The notes beneath the pieces were generated by a model that saw only the letters and a program-made list of their open reading frames with translations, made no database searches and was not told the origin of the DNA. From Tenacibaculum larymnensis (GTDB lineage Bacteria > Bacteroidota > Bacteroidia > Flavobacteriales > Flavobacteriaceae), in contig NZ_JAIWJY010000008.1 in assembly GCF_028829235.1 (NCBI RefSeq), positions 1 through 64,000 of the forward strand: DNA of 64,000 nt, written 5' to 3'. Below, piece after piece: positions 53,936 to 61,458 of the stretch (the stretch's first letter is position 1; every line of letters begins with the position of its first letter). The position numbers were made by a program, and so were the translations under genes.

Positions 53936-55531
53936 ATGAATCAAGATGTTTTAGCAAAAGAAATTCAATGTGTAGGTTTTGATCAAGCCGAGTATAAAAG
54001 TGTTCTAACTGACGAAGCCAAAGCGTTTTTAATTCAACTTCAAGAAAAGTTTAATTCTCAAAGACTTCAATTATTAGCTGAAAGAGAAATAGAACAAGCT
54101 TATTTTGATGCAGGAAATAACCCAACATTTCCTTTAGAAACGAAAGAAATTAGAGAAAACGATTGGGTATGTGCTCCATTACCTGAAGATTTGTTAGATA
54201 GGAGAGTAGAAATTACAGGACCAGTAGAGCGTAAGATGATTATCAATGCTTTAAATTCTGGAGCAAAAACATTTATGGCAGATTTTGAAGATAGTAATTC
54301 ACCTACAATTCAAAATATTTTAGATGGTCAGGTGAACTTACGAGATGCAGTAAATAAAACAATTTCATTTTATAACGCTGCAAAAGATAAAAGCTATGAG
54401 TTGAAAGACAAAGTAGCTACTTTATTAGTAAGACCAAGAGGATTGCACTTAAACGAAAAACATTTGTTGATTGATGGAGTAGAAATGTCAGGTTCTTTGG
54501 TTGATTTTGGTTTGTACTTTTTCCATAATATCAAAACCTTGCAAGAGAAGGGGAGTGCAACTTATTTTTATTTACCTAAACTAGAACATTACAAAGAAGC
54601 ACGTTGGTGGAATGATGTTTTTGTATTTGCGCAAGAGTATATGGGAGTGCAACAAAAAACAATTAAAGCAACAGTGTTAATTGAAACAATTACAGCAAGT
54701 TTTCAGTTAGATGAAATTATTTATGAGTTAAAAGATCATATGGCTGGATTAAACTGTGGTCGTTGGGATTATATTTTCTCATACATTAAAAAGTTTAGAA
54801 ATCACACTGGTTTTATAGTGCCAAATCGATCACAAGTAACCATGAGTAGTCCATTTATGAAAGCATATTCGTTACGAGTTATTCAATCATGTCATAAACG
54901 AGGTGTACATGCAATGGGGGGAATGGCTGCACAAATTCCAGTTAAGAATAACGATGAGTTAAATAAAGAAGCTTTTGCAAAGGTGAAGAATGATAAGGAA
55001 CAAGAAGTTAAGAATGGTCATGATGGAACTTGGGTTGCTCATCCTGGTTTAGTAGCAATTGCAATGGATGTTTTTAATACAACAATGCCTAATGCTAATC
55101 AAATAGATAAAAAGCTAGAAGATTTAACTATTACTGAAGAAGATTTAGTGGCATTACCAGAAGGTACAATTACTGAAAATGGTATACGAGAAAACATTAA
55201 CGTTGGAATTCTGTATATGGAATCTTGGTTAATGGGGCAAGGAGCAGCTGCTTTGTATAACTTAATGGAAGATGCAGCAACAGCTGAAATATCTCGAACA
55301 CAAGTATGGCAATGGTTGCATAAAAGCGTAATGCTTGAAGATGGTAGAACATTTACAGAAGGAATGTATGAGCAATTTAAAAAAGAAGAATTAAAAAAAA
55401 TAAAAAGTTATGTAGGTGAAGACAGGTACAACAACGGAAAATTTGAATTAGCTATTCAATTATTTGACGAGTTAATTTTAAACAAAGAATTTGTTGAATT
55501 CTTAACCTTACCAGCATATAAATACTTGTAG
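53936..55531 (+). CDS. aceB: Malate synthase A
   Basis: The 531-residue enzyme condenses glyoxylate with acetyl-CoA. The family signature KDHMAGLNCGRWDYIF is exact. The catalytic regions FMADFEDSNSPT, LVRPRGLHLNEKH and MGGMAAQIP are intact, as is the C-terminal catalytic Asp region (SVMLEDGRTFTEGMY). It pairs with aceA 170 bp downstream to form the glyoxylate shunt, and is likely controlled by the divergent RamB-like regulator. Confidence 0.97.
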   Translation: MNQDVLAKEIQCVGFDQAEYKSVLTDEAKAFLIQLQEKFNSQRLQLLAEREIEQAYFDAGNNPTFPLETKEIRENDWVCAPLPEDLLDRRVEITGPVERKMIINALNSGAKTFMADFEDSNSPTIQNILDGQVNLRDAVNKTISFYNAAKDKSYELKDKVATLLVRPRGLHLNEKHLLIDGVEMSGSLVDFGLYFFHNIKTLQEKGSATYFYLPKLEHYKEARWWNDVFVFAQEYMGVQQKTIKATVLIETITASFQLDEIIYELKDHMAGLNCGRWDYIFSYIKKFRNHTGFIVPNRSQVTMSSPFMKAYSLRVIQSCHKRGVHAMGGMAAQIPVKNNDELNKEAFAKVKNDKEQEVKNGHDGTWVAHPGLVAIAMDVFNTTMPNANQIDKKLEDLTITEEDLVALPEGTITENGIRENINVGILYMESWLMGQGAAALYNLMEDAATAEISRTQVWQWLHKSVMLEDGRTFTEGMYEQFKKEELKKIKSYVGEDRYNNGKFELAIQLFDELILNKEFVEFLTLPAYKYL

Positions 55532-55605
55532 TATAAACTATTTATAGAATAAGTTCTTGTGTAAACAAATATTTTAATATACAGACTAAACTAGGAATAT
55601 TTAAT

Positions 55606-55618
55606 CTCGATTATCGAG
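55606..55618. promoter_or_regulatory. 13-bp palindrome upstream of aceA
   Basis: CTCGAT-T-ATCGAG is a perfect inverted repeat with one central base in the aceB-aceA gap. It may be an operator. Confidence 0.4.
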
Positions 55619-55626
55619 TAAAAAAA

Positions 55627-55658
55627 GCCCTCAAAAATGCGGCAACATTTAAGAGGGC
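55627..55658. other. Strong hairpin in the aceB-aceA gap
   Basis: GCCCTC/GAGGGC encloses AAATG/CATTT with a 6-nt loop. On the plus strand no T run follows. On the minus strand TTTTTTT follows, so it reads as a terminator against antisense transcription or as a leader structure of aceA. Confidence 0.65.
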
Positions 55659-55700
55659 AAGCTATCAATAAAAATTAATAACCTTATCAATCACAAAATT

Positions 55701-57335
55701 ATGAAAAATTTAGCACACGCTAATTATAGTTCTGCTTTACAAACTGTAAAAGAATTAAAGAAAAAGTTCGGATCAACTTGGTATTCAATATCACCAGAAA
55801 ATGCAGCTAGAATGGTAGCACAAAACCGTTTTAAAACTGGTTTAGATATTGCAAGATATACCGCTGCTATTATGCGAAATGATATGGTTGCTTACGATGC
55901 AGATCCATCTAACTATACACAATCTCTAGGATGCTGGCATGGATTTGTTGCACAACAAAAAATGATTGCGGTTAAAAAGCATCATAAAACTACTAGTAAA
56001 CGTTATTTATATCTTTCTGGATGGATGGTAGCTGCGTTACGCTCAGAATTCGGACCGTTACCAGATCAGTCAATGCATGAAAAAACAGCAGTTCCTGCGT
56101 TAATTGAAGAAATTTATGATTTTCTACGTCAAGCAGACGCTATTGAATTAAACGATTTATTTAGAAGATTAGAAAACGGAGAAGATGTGCAAAATGAAAT
56201 CGATAATTTCGAAACGCACATTGTACCAATTATAGCAGATATTGATGCTGGTTTTGGTAATGAAGAAGCAACGTATTTATTAGCAAAAAAAATGATTCAA
56301 GCTGGCGCTTGTGCTATTCAAATAGAAAATCAAGTCTCAGACGCTAAACAATGCGGACATCAAGATGGAAAAGTAACTGTACCACATGAAGATTTTATAG
56401 CAAAGCTTAATGCAATTAGATATGCCTTTTTAGAATTAGGTGTAGAGGATGGAGTTATTGTTGCTAGAACCGATTCGGAAGGAGCAGGATTAACTCAAAA
56501 ATTACCAGTAAGTCAAGAACCAGGAGATTTAGCATCTCAATATTTAGCATTTGTAGAAGCTGAAGAAATTACAATTGATGAAGCAAGGGAAGATGATGTG
56601 CTGTTAAAACGTGAAGGAAAGTTAGTGCGTCCCGTACGTTTGGCAAATGGTTTGTATAAGTTTAGAGAAGGAACTAATATCGATAGGGTAGTGTTGGATT
56701 GTATTACAAGCTTACAAAATGGTGCAGATTTACTTTGGATTGAAACACCTACACCTCATGTAGGTCAAATAGCAAATATGGTAAATAGAGTAAGAGCTGT
56801 AGTGCCAAACGCAAAATTAGTATATAACAATTCTCCATCATTTAACTGGACCTTAAATTTCCGTAATCAAGCATATGATGAAATGGTAATACAAGGATCT
56901 GATGTTTCAATCTATGACAGAAATAATTTAATGGATGCAGCTTATGACGGATCACAACTTTGTCAATTAGCTGATGAGAAAATTCGCACTTTCCAAATAG
57001 ATGGGGCAAGAGAAGCAGGAATCTTTCATCATTTAATTACCTTACCAACGTATCATACAACAGCACTACATATGAACGATTTAACAGAAGGTTATTTTGG
57101 TGAAGATGGAATGTTAGCGTATGTAAAAGGTGTACAACGACAAGAAATTAGAAAAGGAGTGTCGTGTGTAAAACATCAGCGTATGGCTGGTTCAGATTTA
57201 GGAGATGATCACAAAACGTTTTTCGCAGGAGACAAGGCATTAAAAGCGGGTGGAGAAAAAAATACGTCTAATCAATTTGAAGCAGGAGCAAAAGATAAAA
57301 GATTAGAAGAAGAAGAAAGTGCAGTGGTTATATAA
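55701..57335 (+). CDS. aceA: Isocitrate lyase
   Basis: The 544-residue enzyme cleaves isocitrate to glyoxylate and succinate. The catalytic cysteine sits in DAKQCGHQDGK, the variant found in the longer ICL subgroup instead of KKCGH. Metal and substrate motifs include IADIDAGFGNEEA, ARTDSEGAGL, WIETPTPHVGQ and NNSPSFNW. The long form carries extra helical inserts relative to the ~430-residue enterobacterial enzyme. It completes the shunt with aceB. Confidence 0.97.
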   Translation: MKNLAHANYSSALQTVKELKKKFGSTWYSISPENAARMVAQNRFKTGLDIARYTAAIMRNDMVAYDADPSNYTQSLGCWHGFVAQQKMIAVKKHHKTTSKRYLYLSGWMVAALRSEFGPLPDQSMHEKTAVPALIEEIYDFLRQADAIELNDLFRRLENGEDVQNEIDNFETHIVPIIADIDAGFGNEEATYLLAKKMIQAGACAIQIENQVSDAKQCGHQDGKVTVPHEDFIAKLNAIRYAFLELGVEDGVIVARTDSEGAGLTQKLPVSQEPGDLASQYLAFVEAEEITIDEAREDDVLLKREGKLVRPVRLANGLYKFREGTNIDRVVLDCITSLQNGADLLWIETPTPHVGQIANMVNRVRAVVPNAKLVYNNSPSFNWTLNFRNQAYDEMVIQGSDVSIYDRNNLMDAAYDGSQLCQLADEKIRTFQIDGAREAGIFHHLITLPTYHTTALHMNDLTEGYFGEDGMLAYVKGVQRQEIRKGVSCVKHQRMAGSDLGDDHKTFFAGDKALKAGGEKNTSNQFEAGAKDKRLEEEESAVVI

Positions 57336-57351
57336 AAAAACTTAGTTGTTT

Positions 57352-57411
57352 GTAAACTTCCCGTTATGTTTGGTTTGTTTCAATTGTTTGTTTACATAGC
57401 GGGAATTTTAC
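57352..57411 (+). other. Long imperfect hairpin downstream of aceA
   Basis: Two 18-nt arms (57352-57369, 57394-57411) pair at 17 of 18 positions counting one G-U, with a 24-nt loop. No T run follows. It may protect the 3' end of aceA mRNA. Confidence 0.55.
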
Positions 57412-57470
57412 TTATTAATTTAACGGTATAAATTTATAATTAGCAGTTGTAAATTTTATTTTGAAGTAGT

Positions 57471-57501
57471 AGCTCTCTTTTTAAAAGAGAGCTTTTTCAT
57501 T
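57471..57501 (+). terminator. Terminator after aceA
   Basis: AGCTCTCTTTT/AAAAGAGAGCT followed by TTTT. Confidence 0.82.
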
Positions 57502-57529
57502 TTGATAATAATATTTTTCAATAAAAGCT

Positions 57530-57907
57530 TTAATATTTTTGAGTATCAATAGATTTTGTAATAGGAGTTATTACATCACCAGTGTGTTTAGTAGATTTTG
57601 TTTCAATAAGCATAATTAAACACTCTTCCAAAGAGCTAACTCTATGATTGATACCTTTAGGAACTACGTATAGATCTCCTGTTTTCATTGTAAAACTAGG
57701 TTGGTTTTCAATTTCCATTAGAAGATTTCCATCAATAATATAAAAAAGCTCATCCTCATCTTCATGATTATGCCACGGAATATCTTCTCCTTTAATTTTA
57801 GCTATTTTAACGTATTCATTATTAACCTCAGAAATTATTTTAGGAGAAAAATATTCTTTTAACTTTTCAGCTTCTTGTAGGATGTTAATTGTTAGAGTTG
57901 TATCCAT
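57530..57907 (-). CDS. Cupin-domain protein
   Basis: I start this 125-residue protein at ATG 57907 (MDTTLTINILQ); an in-frame TTG at 57922 overlaps the upstream stop. The cupin motifs are IPWHNHEDEDELFYIIDG (metal His/His/Glu) and YVVPKGINHRVSS (His). The fourth ligand site is present, so it likely binds a metal. It is transcribed after the MarR-GNAT gene. The ligand or reaction is unknown. Confidence 0.87.
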   Translation of the reverse strand: MDTTLTINILQEAEKLKEYFSPKIISEVNNEYVKIAKIKGEDIPWHNHEDEDELFYIIDGNLLMEIENQPSFTMKTGDLYVVPKGINHRVSSLEECLIMLIETKSTKHTGDVITPITKSIDTQKY

Positions 57908-57918
57908 ATCGTAAATTA

Positions 57919-58878
57919 TCAAGACTTTGTTTTCAGTTCCATTTTAATGTTACAACGTTCGTATGGGCAACCTTCTTCCACGGGGATTTCTAAAAAGCCA
58001 AATTTTCTATAAATGTAAATAGCATTTTCTAGCTTTGTGTTAGAGTAAAGAACGAGTTTGTCAAAATTATTTTCTTTAGCAAAATCAATACAATGCTGCA
58101 TAAGCTGTTGTCCTATTTTGTAACCTCTGTGTTTTGGTGAAACAGCCATTTTAGTTAGTTCATAAACGTTGGGTTCGTTCATTGGCATCAAAGCAACAGT
58201 ACCTACAATTTCATTATTTAATGTAGCAAAGAAAATATGTCCTCCTTTGTTAATAATATATGTATGAGGGTTGCTTAAAACTTTCTTATCATAAGGTTCT
58301 ACGTAGAAAAATGTTTCTAACCATTCAATATTCAAATCATAAAAAGAGGAGCTGTATTCTTCTTTAAATGTGGTAATTGCTACAGTGTTTTTTGTTGTAT
58401 TCATTTTTATATGTTCAATAATAGCTTTACTGAAGGGTTTTTCGTTAAATTTAGCTTCTAACTCATTTATAAGTTCAGTTAGAGACTCAGATTTTATATT
58501 TGTATACTCTTTAATAATGTACTCAATACTGTTCCAAATTGGGGTAACACTTTTGATAAGTCTTTTTCCTTTATCGGATACAAAAACAACTTTTTTTCGC
58601 TTATCTAACTTATCTTCTTTTAGAATGATAAGTTCTTTTTTTTGAAGTTTATTAATTGCTTGCGTTGTAGCAGGTTGTGATGTTTTTAAACTGTTGGTAA
58701 TCTCAGTATTTGTTACACCATCTTTGTTTTTTATAATTTTAAAAGTAGGGAATAGGTAAGGGTCAAAGTCAATATTAAACTCATCATATACCAATTGTGT
58801 TTCACGCATCATATATTCACTAGTTCTCTTTAATCTAGAACCTAAACCTATTTCTCCTAATCCTTTTAATGCATCCAT
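57919..58878 (-). CDS. MarR-GNAT fusion: winged-helix regulator with acetyltransferase domain
   Basis: The 319-residue protein joins a MarR winged helix (~15-145; TNTEITNSLKTSQPATTQAINKL, DKLDKRKKVVFVSDKGKRL) to a GNAT acetyltransferase (~165-312; TVALMPM, YELTKMAVSPKHRGYKIGQQL for acetyl-CoA, NAIYIYRKFGF). Related fusions are known in bacteria. It probably senses a small amine or acyl acceptor and controls its own promoter, where a 16-bp palindrome sits. It is divergent from the DoxX operon. Confidence 0.9.
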   Translation of the reverse strand: MDALKGLGEIGLGSRLKRTSEYMMRETQLVYDEFNIDFDPYLFPTFKIIKNKDGVTNTEITNSLKTSQPATTQAINKLQKKELIILKEDKLDKRKKVVFVSDKGKRLIKSVTPIWNSIEYIIKEYTNIKSESLTELINELEAKFNEKPFSKAIIEHIKMNTTKNTVAITTFKEEYSSSFYDLNIEWLETFFYVEPYDKKVLSNPHTYIINKGGHIFFATLNNEIVGTVALMPMNEPNVYELTKMAVSPKHRGYKIGQQLMQHCIDFAKENNFDKLVLYSNTKLENAIYIYRKFGFLEIPVEEGCPYERCNIKMELKTKS

Positions 58879-58885
58879 TTATGAA

Positions 58886-58901
58886 ATATAAGTACTTATA
58901 T
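58886..58901. promoter_or_regulatory. 16-bp palindromic operator ATATAAGTACTTATAT
   Basis: A perfect palindrome between the minus-strand -7 box and the MarR-GNAT start codon, covering the expected transcription start. It is typical of MarR autoregulation. Confidence 0.65.
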
Positions 58902-58906
58902 AATTG

Positions 58907-58914
58907 CAAATATA
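58907..58914 (-). promoter_or_regulatory. -7 box TATATTTG for marR-gnat
   Basis: Minus-strand match to TAnnTTTG, 28 bp from the start codon. Confidence 0.55.
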
Positions 58915-59001
58915 AATGTTTTTTTGATTTCAAACAGTTGCTTATTAATTTTAATAAACACCTAGAAAATATATACCATGGAAAATAATTGAAATATTTT
59001 A

Positions 59002-59009
59002 TATATTTG
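59002..59009 (+). promoter_or_regulatory. -7 box TATATTTG for the DoxX operon
   Basis: Matches TAnnTTTG, 26 bp before the DoxX ATG. Confidence 0.55.
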
Positions 59010-59035
59010 TAAAAGAATTTTAACAACAATTAAAA

Positions 59036-59386
59036 ATGAAAAGAGATAAAATTATTTTTTATGTAGCTACAGGCTTGTTAACACTATTGATGTTTTTTTC
59101 AGCAGGAATGTATTTTTTTAACCATGGAGAAGTAGCTAAAATGTTTACAACATTTGGGTATCCAACATACATTATTTATCCCTATGCAATAGCAAAAATA
59201 TTAGGTTTAGTAGCATTGTGGTTTTTTAGAGGGAAGTTTATAAATGAATGGGCATATGCAGGCTTTTTCTTTGCGTTCATTCTTGCATTTTTTGCTCATT
59301 TTATGATTGGAGATGGAGAGCAAACAGGTGCTGCAATTGCAATGGTACTAGTAATAGTTTCGTATATTTATAGTAAAAAAATATAA
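59036..59386 (+). CDS. DoxX-like membrane protein
   Basis: The 116-residue protein has four membrane helices (~7-28, 45-63, 68-88, 95-112), the DoxX-like layout with GEVAKMFTTFGYPTYIIYPYAIAK. DoxX-family proteins are small inner-membrane proteins often found in redox and thiol-stress operons. The stop codon overlaps the next start by one base, so it begins a five-gene operon. Confidence 0.85.
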   Translation: MKRDKIIFYVATGLLTLLMFFSAGMYFFNHGEVAKMFTTFGYPTYIIYPYAIAKILGLVALWFFRGKFINEWAYAGFFFAFILAFFAHFMIGDGEQTGAAIAMVLVIVSYIYSKKI

Positions 59387-59796
59387 TGAGCAATAATCCA
59401 ACATCAACAGTTACTTTAACTGAACGAAATTACTTAGCAGAAGGTAAAATGAGAAATCATTTTGCCGTTATTGATGAACCTTTAGATAAAGGAGGAGACG
59501 ATAACGGACCAACCCCAGTAGAATATTTATTAACTGCAATTGGCGGTTGTGTATCAATAACACTGCGAATGTACGCAGAAAGAAAAGGGTGGGATTTAGG
59601 AAGAGTTACAGTAAATGTCAGTCAAAAAGAACAATTAACTCCAGAAGGAATTAAAAAATCATTAGTAGAAGAAATTTCTTTTGAAAAGGAAGTTACGGAT
59701 GAGCAACGTGTCAAATTATTAGAAATAGCAGGTAAGTGCCCAGTAGCTAAAATGGTGAAGGGAGAAACTGAAATCGATTCAAAAATAACAACATAA
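59386..59796 (+). CDS. OsmC-family peroxidase/stress protein
   Basis: The 136-residue protein has the OsmC fold with its two redox cysteines, in AIGGCVSITLRMYAERKGWD and GKCPVAKMVKGE. OsmC/Ohr proteins reduce organic peroxides with thiols. The GPTPVEYLLTAIGGC element is the family signature. It overlaps the DoxX gene by one base, and the next gene starts directly after its stop. Confidence 0.92.
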   Translation: MSNNPTSTVTLTERNYLAEGKMRNHFAVIDEPLDKGGDDNGPTPVEYLLTAIGGCVSITLRMYAERKGWDLGRVTVNVSQKEQLTPEGIKKSLVEEISFEKEVTDEQRVKLLEIAGKCPVAKMVKGETEIDSKITT

Positions 59797-60327
59797 ATGA
59801 AGAGTATAATCGCTTTTGCGGGGAGTAATAGTAAAAAATCAATAAACAAACAATTAGTAATATACGCTTCAGGTTTTTTAAAGGAAGTTGAGGTTTCTGT
59901 ATTAGACTTAAATGATTATCCATTACCTATTTATGGAGTTGATAAGGAAGCGGAAAGCGGTATTCCAGAAAATGCAGTAAAATTTCTGGATAAAATTAAA
60001 AAAGCTGATGGGATTGCGGTATCGTTAGCTGAACATAACGGAAATTTTACGGTAGCTTTTAAAAATATAATAGATTGGATGTCGCGTATTGAGCAGAAAG
60101 TATGGCATAATAAACCTATGTTACTATTATCAACTTCCCCAGGAGGTAGAGGTGGAGCATCATCTATGTCCATAGCAAGAAATGGTTTTCCACACATGGG
60201 GGCAAATGTCATAGCGGATTTTTCTTTACCAAAATTTTATGATAACTTTAAAGACGGAAGGGTTGTAAATGAGGAGTTTAATGAAAAAATAAAAGAGGCC
60301 GTTGCAACTTTCCAAAAAGCAGTATAA
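59797..60327 (+). CDS. NAD(P)H-dependent FMN reductase
   Basis: The 176-residue flavodoxin-like protein has IIAFAGSNSKKSINKQL (phosphate loop), NDYPLPIYGVDKE, AEHNGNFTVAFKNIIDWMSR and LLLSTSPGGRGGASS. It should bind FMN and reduce quinones or supply reduced flavin. It sits between OsmC and an iron-sulfur protein in the redox operon. Confidence 0.92.
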   Translation: MKSIIAFAGSNSKKSINKQLVIYASGFLKEVEVSVLDLNDYPLPIYGVDKEAESGIPENAVKFLDKIKKADGIAVSLAEHNGNFTVAFKNIIDWMSRIEQKVWHNKPMLLLSTSPGGRGGASSMSIARNGFPHMGANVIADFSLPKFYDNFKDGRVVNEEFNEKIKEAVATFQKAV

Positions 60328-60344
60328 ACATAAAATTTAATATT

Positions 60345-60776
60345 ATGTCAGAAGCAAAGGAAATTGTAAAAAAATATAGTAATGATGATATTACTGTAGT
60401 TTGGAAACCAAATACATGTATCCACTCAAAAAAATGTTGGAAAGGATTGATACAGGTTTTTAATCCACAAAATAGACCTTGGATTAATATGGATGGAGCA
60501 ACTACAGAAAGAATTAAAAAACAAGTAGAAGAGTGTCCATCAGGAGCTTTATCATACATTTCAAAAAGAGAAGATAATCAAGCAGCAGCTCATACAGAAA
60601 CTAAAGTAGAAGCTCTAGAAAATGGCCCTTTATTAATCTACGGAACCTTGCATGTAACCAATACAGATGGTAGTACAGAAAAGAAAAGTAAAACAACTGC
60701 TTTTTGTAGGTGTGGAGCTTCTCATAATAAGCCATATTGTGACGGTACGCATGTAAAGGTAGAGTTTAAAGGATAA
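60345..60776 (+). CDS. YjdI-like ferredoxin fused to CDGSH iron-sulfur domain
   Basis: The 143-residue protein has an N-terminal mono-cluster domain (~8-75; CIHSKKCWKGL, then VEECPSGALSY), matching Fer4_19/YjdI, fused to a C-terminal CDGSH domain with CRCGASHNKPYCDGTH (3 Cys + 1 His for a 2Fe-2S cluster). Two different clusters in one small protein suggest internal electron transfer. The next gene is a YjdJ-type acetyltransferase, as in the E. coli yjdI-yjdJ pair. Confidence 0.9.
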   Translation: MSEAKEIVKKYSNDDITVVWKPNTCIHSKKCWKGLIQVFNPQNRPWINMDGATTERIKKQVEECPSGALSYISKREDNQAAAHTETKVEALENGPLLIYGTLHVTNTDGSTEKKSKTTAFCRCGASHNKPYCDGTHVKVEFKG

Positions 60777-60778
60777 TC

Positions 60779-61060
60779 ATGAAGGTACAGCAAGAAGACA
60801 AAGGAGGTAAGGGAGAGTTTTATATTGAAGTTAATGGAAGTAGGGATGCATTAATGACTTACACTTGGGCAGGGAAAGATAAATTAATTATAGATCATAC
60901 CAAGGTTGGAGATAGTTTAAGAGGAAAAGGAGCCGGATACAAGTTAGTAGCAGCTTCAGTTGAGTTTGCGAGGAGTAAAAATATTAAAATCCTTCCTTTA
61001 TGTCCGTTTGCTAAATCAGTTTTTGATAAAAAGCCAGAATATTCAAACGTTTTAGCATAA
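60779..61060 (+). CDS. YjdJ-like GNAT acetyltransferase
   Basis: The 93-residue minimal GNAT protein has DHTKVGDSLRGKGAGYKLV (acetyl-CoA loop), EFARSKNIKILPLCPFAKS and KKPEYSNVLA, the YjdJ/N-acetyltransferase-like signature. It starts 2 bp after the YjdI-CDGSH gene and ends the DoxX operon. Its substrate is unknown. The conserved pairing with the iron-sulfur protein implies a shared pathway. Confidence 0.9.
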   Translation: MKVQQEDKGGKGEFYIEVNGSRDALMTYTWAGKDKLIIDHTKVGDSLRGKGAGYKLVAASVEFARSKNIKILPLCPFAKSVFDKKPEYSNVLA

Positions 61061-61100
61061 ACAAAATTCCTTTTCAGTATTTGTAAAGAGTTTATATTCC

Positions 61101-61131
61101 TTGGTATATAAATGTGTGTTTTGTATTTTTG
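61101..61131 (+). promoter_or_regulatory. Promoter of the glutaredoxin-like gene: TTG-N20-TATTTTTG
   Basis: TTG at 61101 and TATTTTTG at 61124-61131 are well spaced. The transcript would begin ~18 bp before the start codon. Confidence 0.7.
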
Positions 61132-61141
61132 TACTCAAAAT

Positions 61142-61148
61142 AAGGAGG
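61142..61148 (+). promoter_or_regulatory. Strong Shine-Dalgarno sequence AAGGAGG
   Basis: Lies 5 bp before ATG 61154. Flavobacterial genes normally lack it, and the other starts I inspected here do. It decides the start at 61154 over ATG 61112. Confidence 0.7.
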
Positions 61149-61153
61149 TTAAA

Positions 61154-61402
61154 ATGAAGATAGTTTTATACGGTAGAAAAGGACATGCACATACAGTTGC
61201 ATATAAAAACTTTCTAAAATCTGCAGAAGTATCATTTGAATACAAAGATGTTTCTGTTGATAACGAAGCAAAGGAGCATACTAAAGAATTGTATGAAGGT
61301 CAAGTAAAATATCCAACACTATTTGTTGATGAAGAAGTGTACTTAACACCATCATCGGACACTTTTAACAAATTAATGCAAGACTTAAAGTTAAAAGGGT
61401 AA
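61154..61402 (+). CDS. Cysteine-free glutaredoxin-like protein
   Basis: The 82-residue protein aligns by eye with glutaredoxin: MKIVLYGRKG, a helix KNFLKSAEVSFEYKDVSVD, the cis-Pro motif VKYPTLFVDEE and a final helix. Where glutaredoxins have CPYC it has HAHT, and the chain has no cysteine at all, so thiol chemistry is impossible. It may bind a metal, glutathione or a partner protein. An upstream ATG at 61112 precedes the promoter box and is rejected. Confidence 0.8.
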   Translation: MKIVLYGRKGHAHTVAYKNFLKSAEVSFEYKDVSVDNEAKEHTKELYEGQVKYPTLFVDEEVYLTPSSDTFNKLMQDLKLKG

Positions 61403-61427
61403 TCTTTTTTATTAAATAATATAAACC

Positions 61428-61441
61428 GGCTAATGGCTAAT
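61428..61441. promoter_or_regulatory. Tandem GGCTAAT-GGCTAAT upstream of marR
   Basis: Two perfect adjacent 7-mers, richer in GC than their surroundings, 18 bp before the MarR start. Candidate operator. Confidence 0.4.
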
Positions 61442-61458
61442 AGTCGATAACCAAAACA

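Noticed and set aside
58835..59029. 64-codon minus-strand frame upstream of the MarR-GNAT gene
   Set aside because: It covers both promoters and the operator palindrome and has no conserved features.
61112..61153. Upstream ATG of the glutaredoxin-like gene
   Set aside because: The promoter -7 box lies downstream of it, and the strong Shine-Dalgarno points to ATG 61154.
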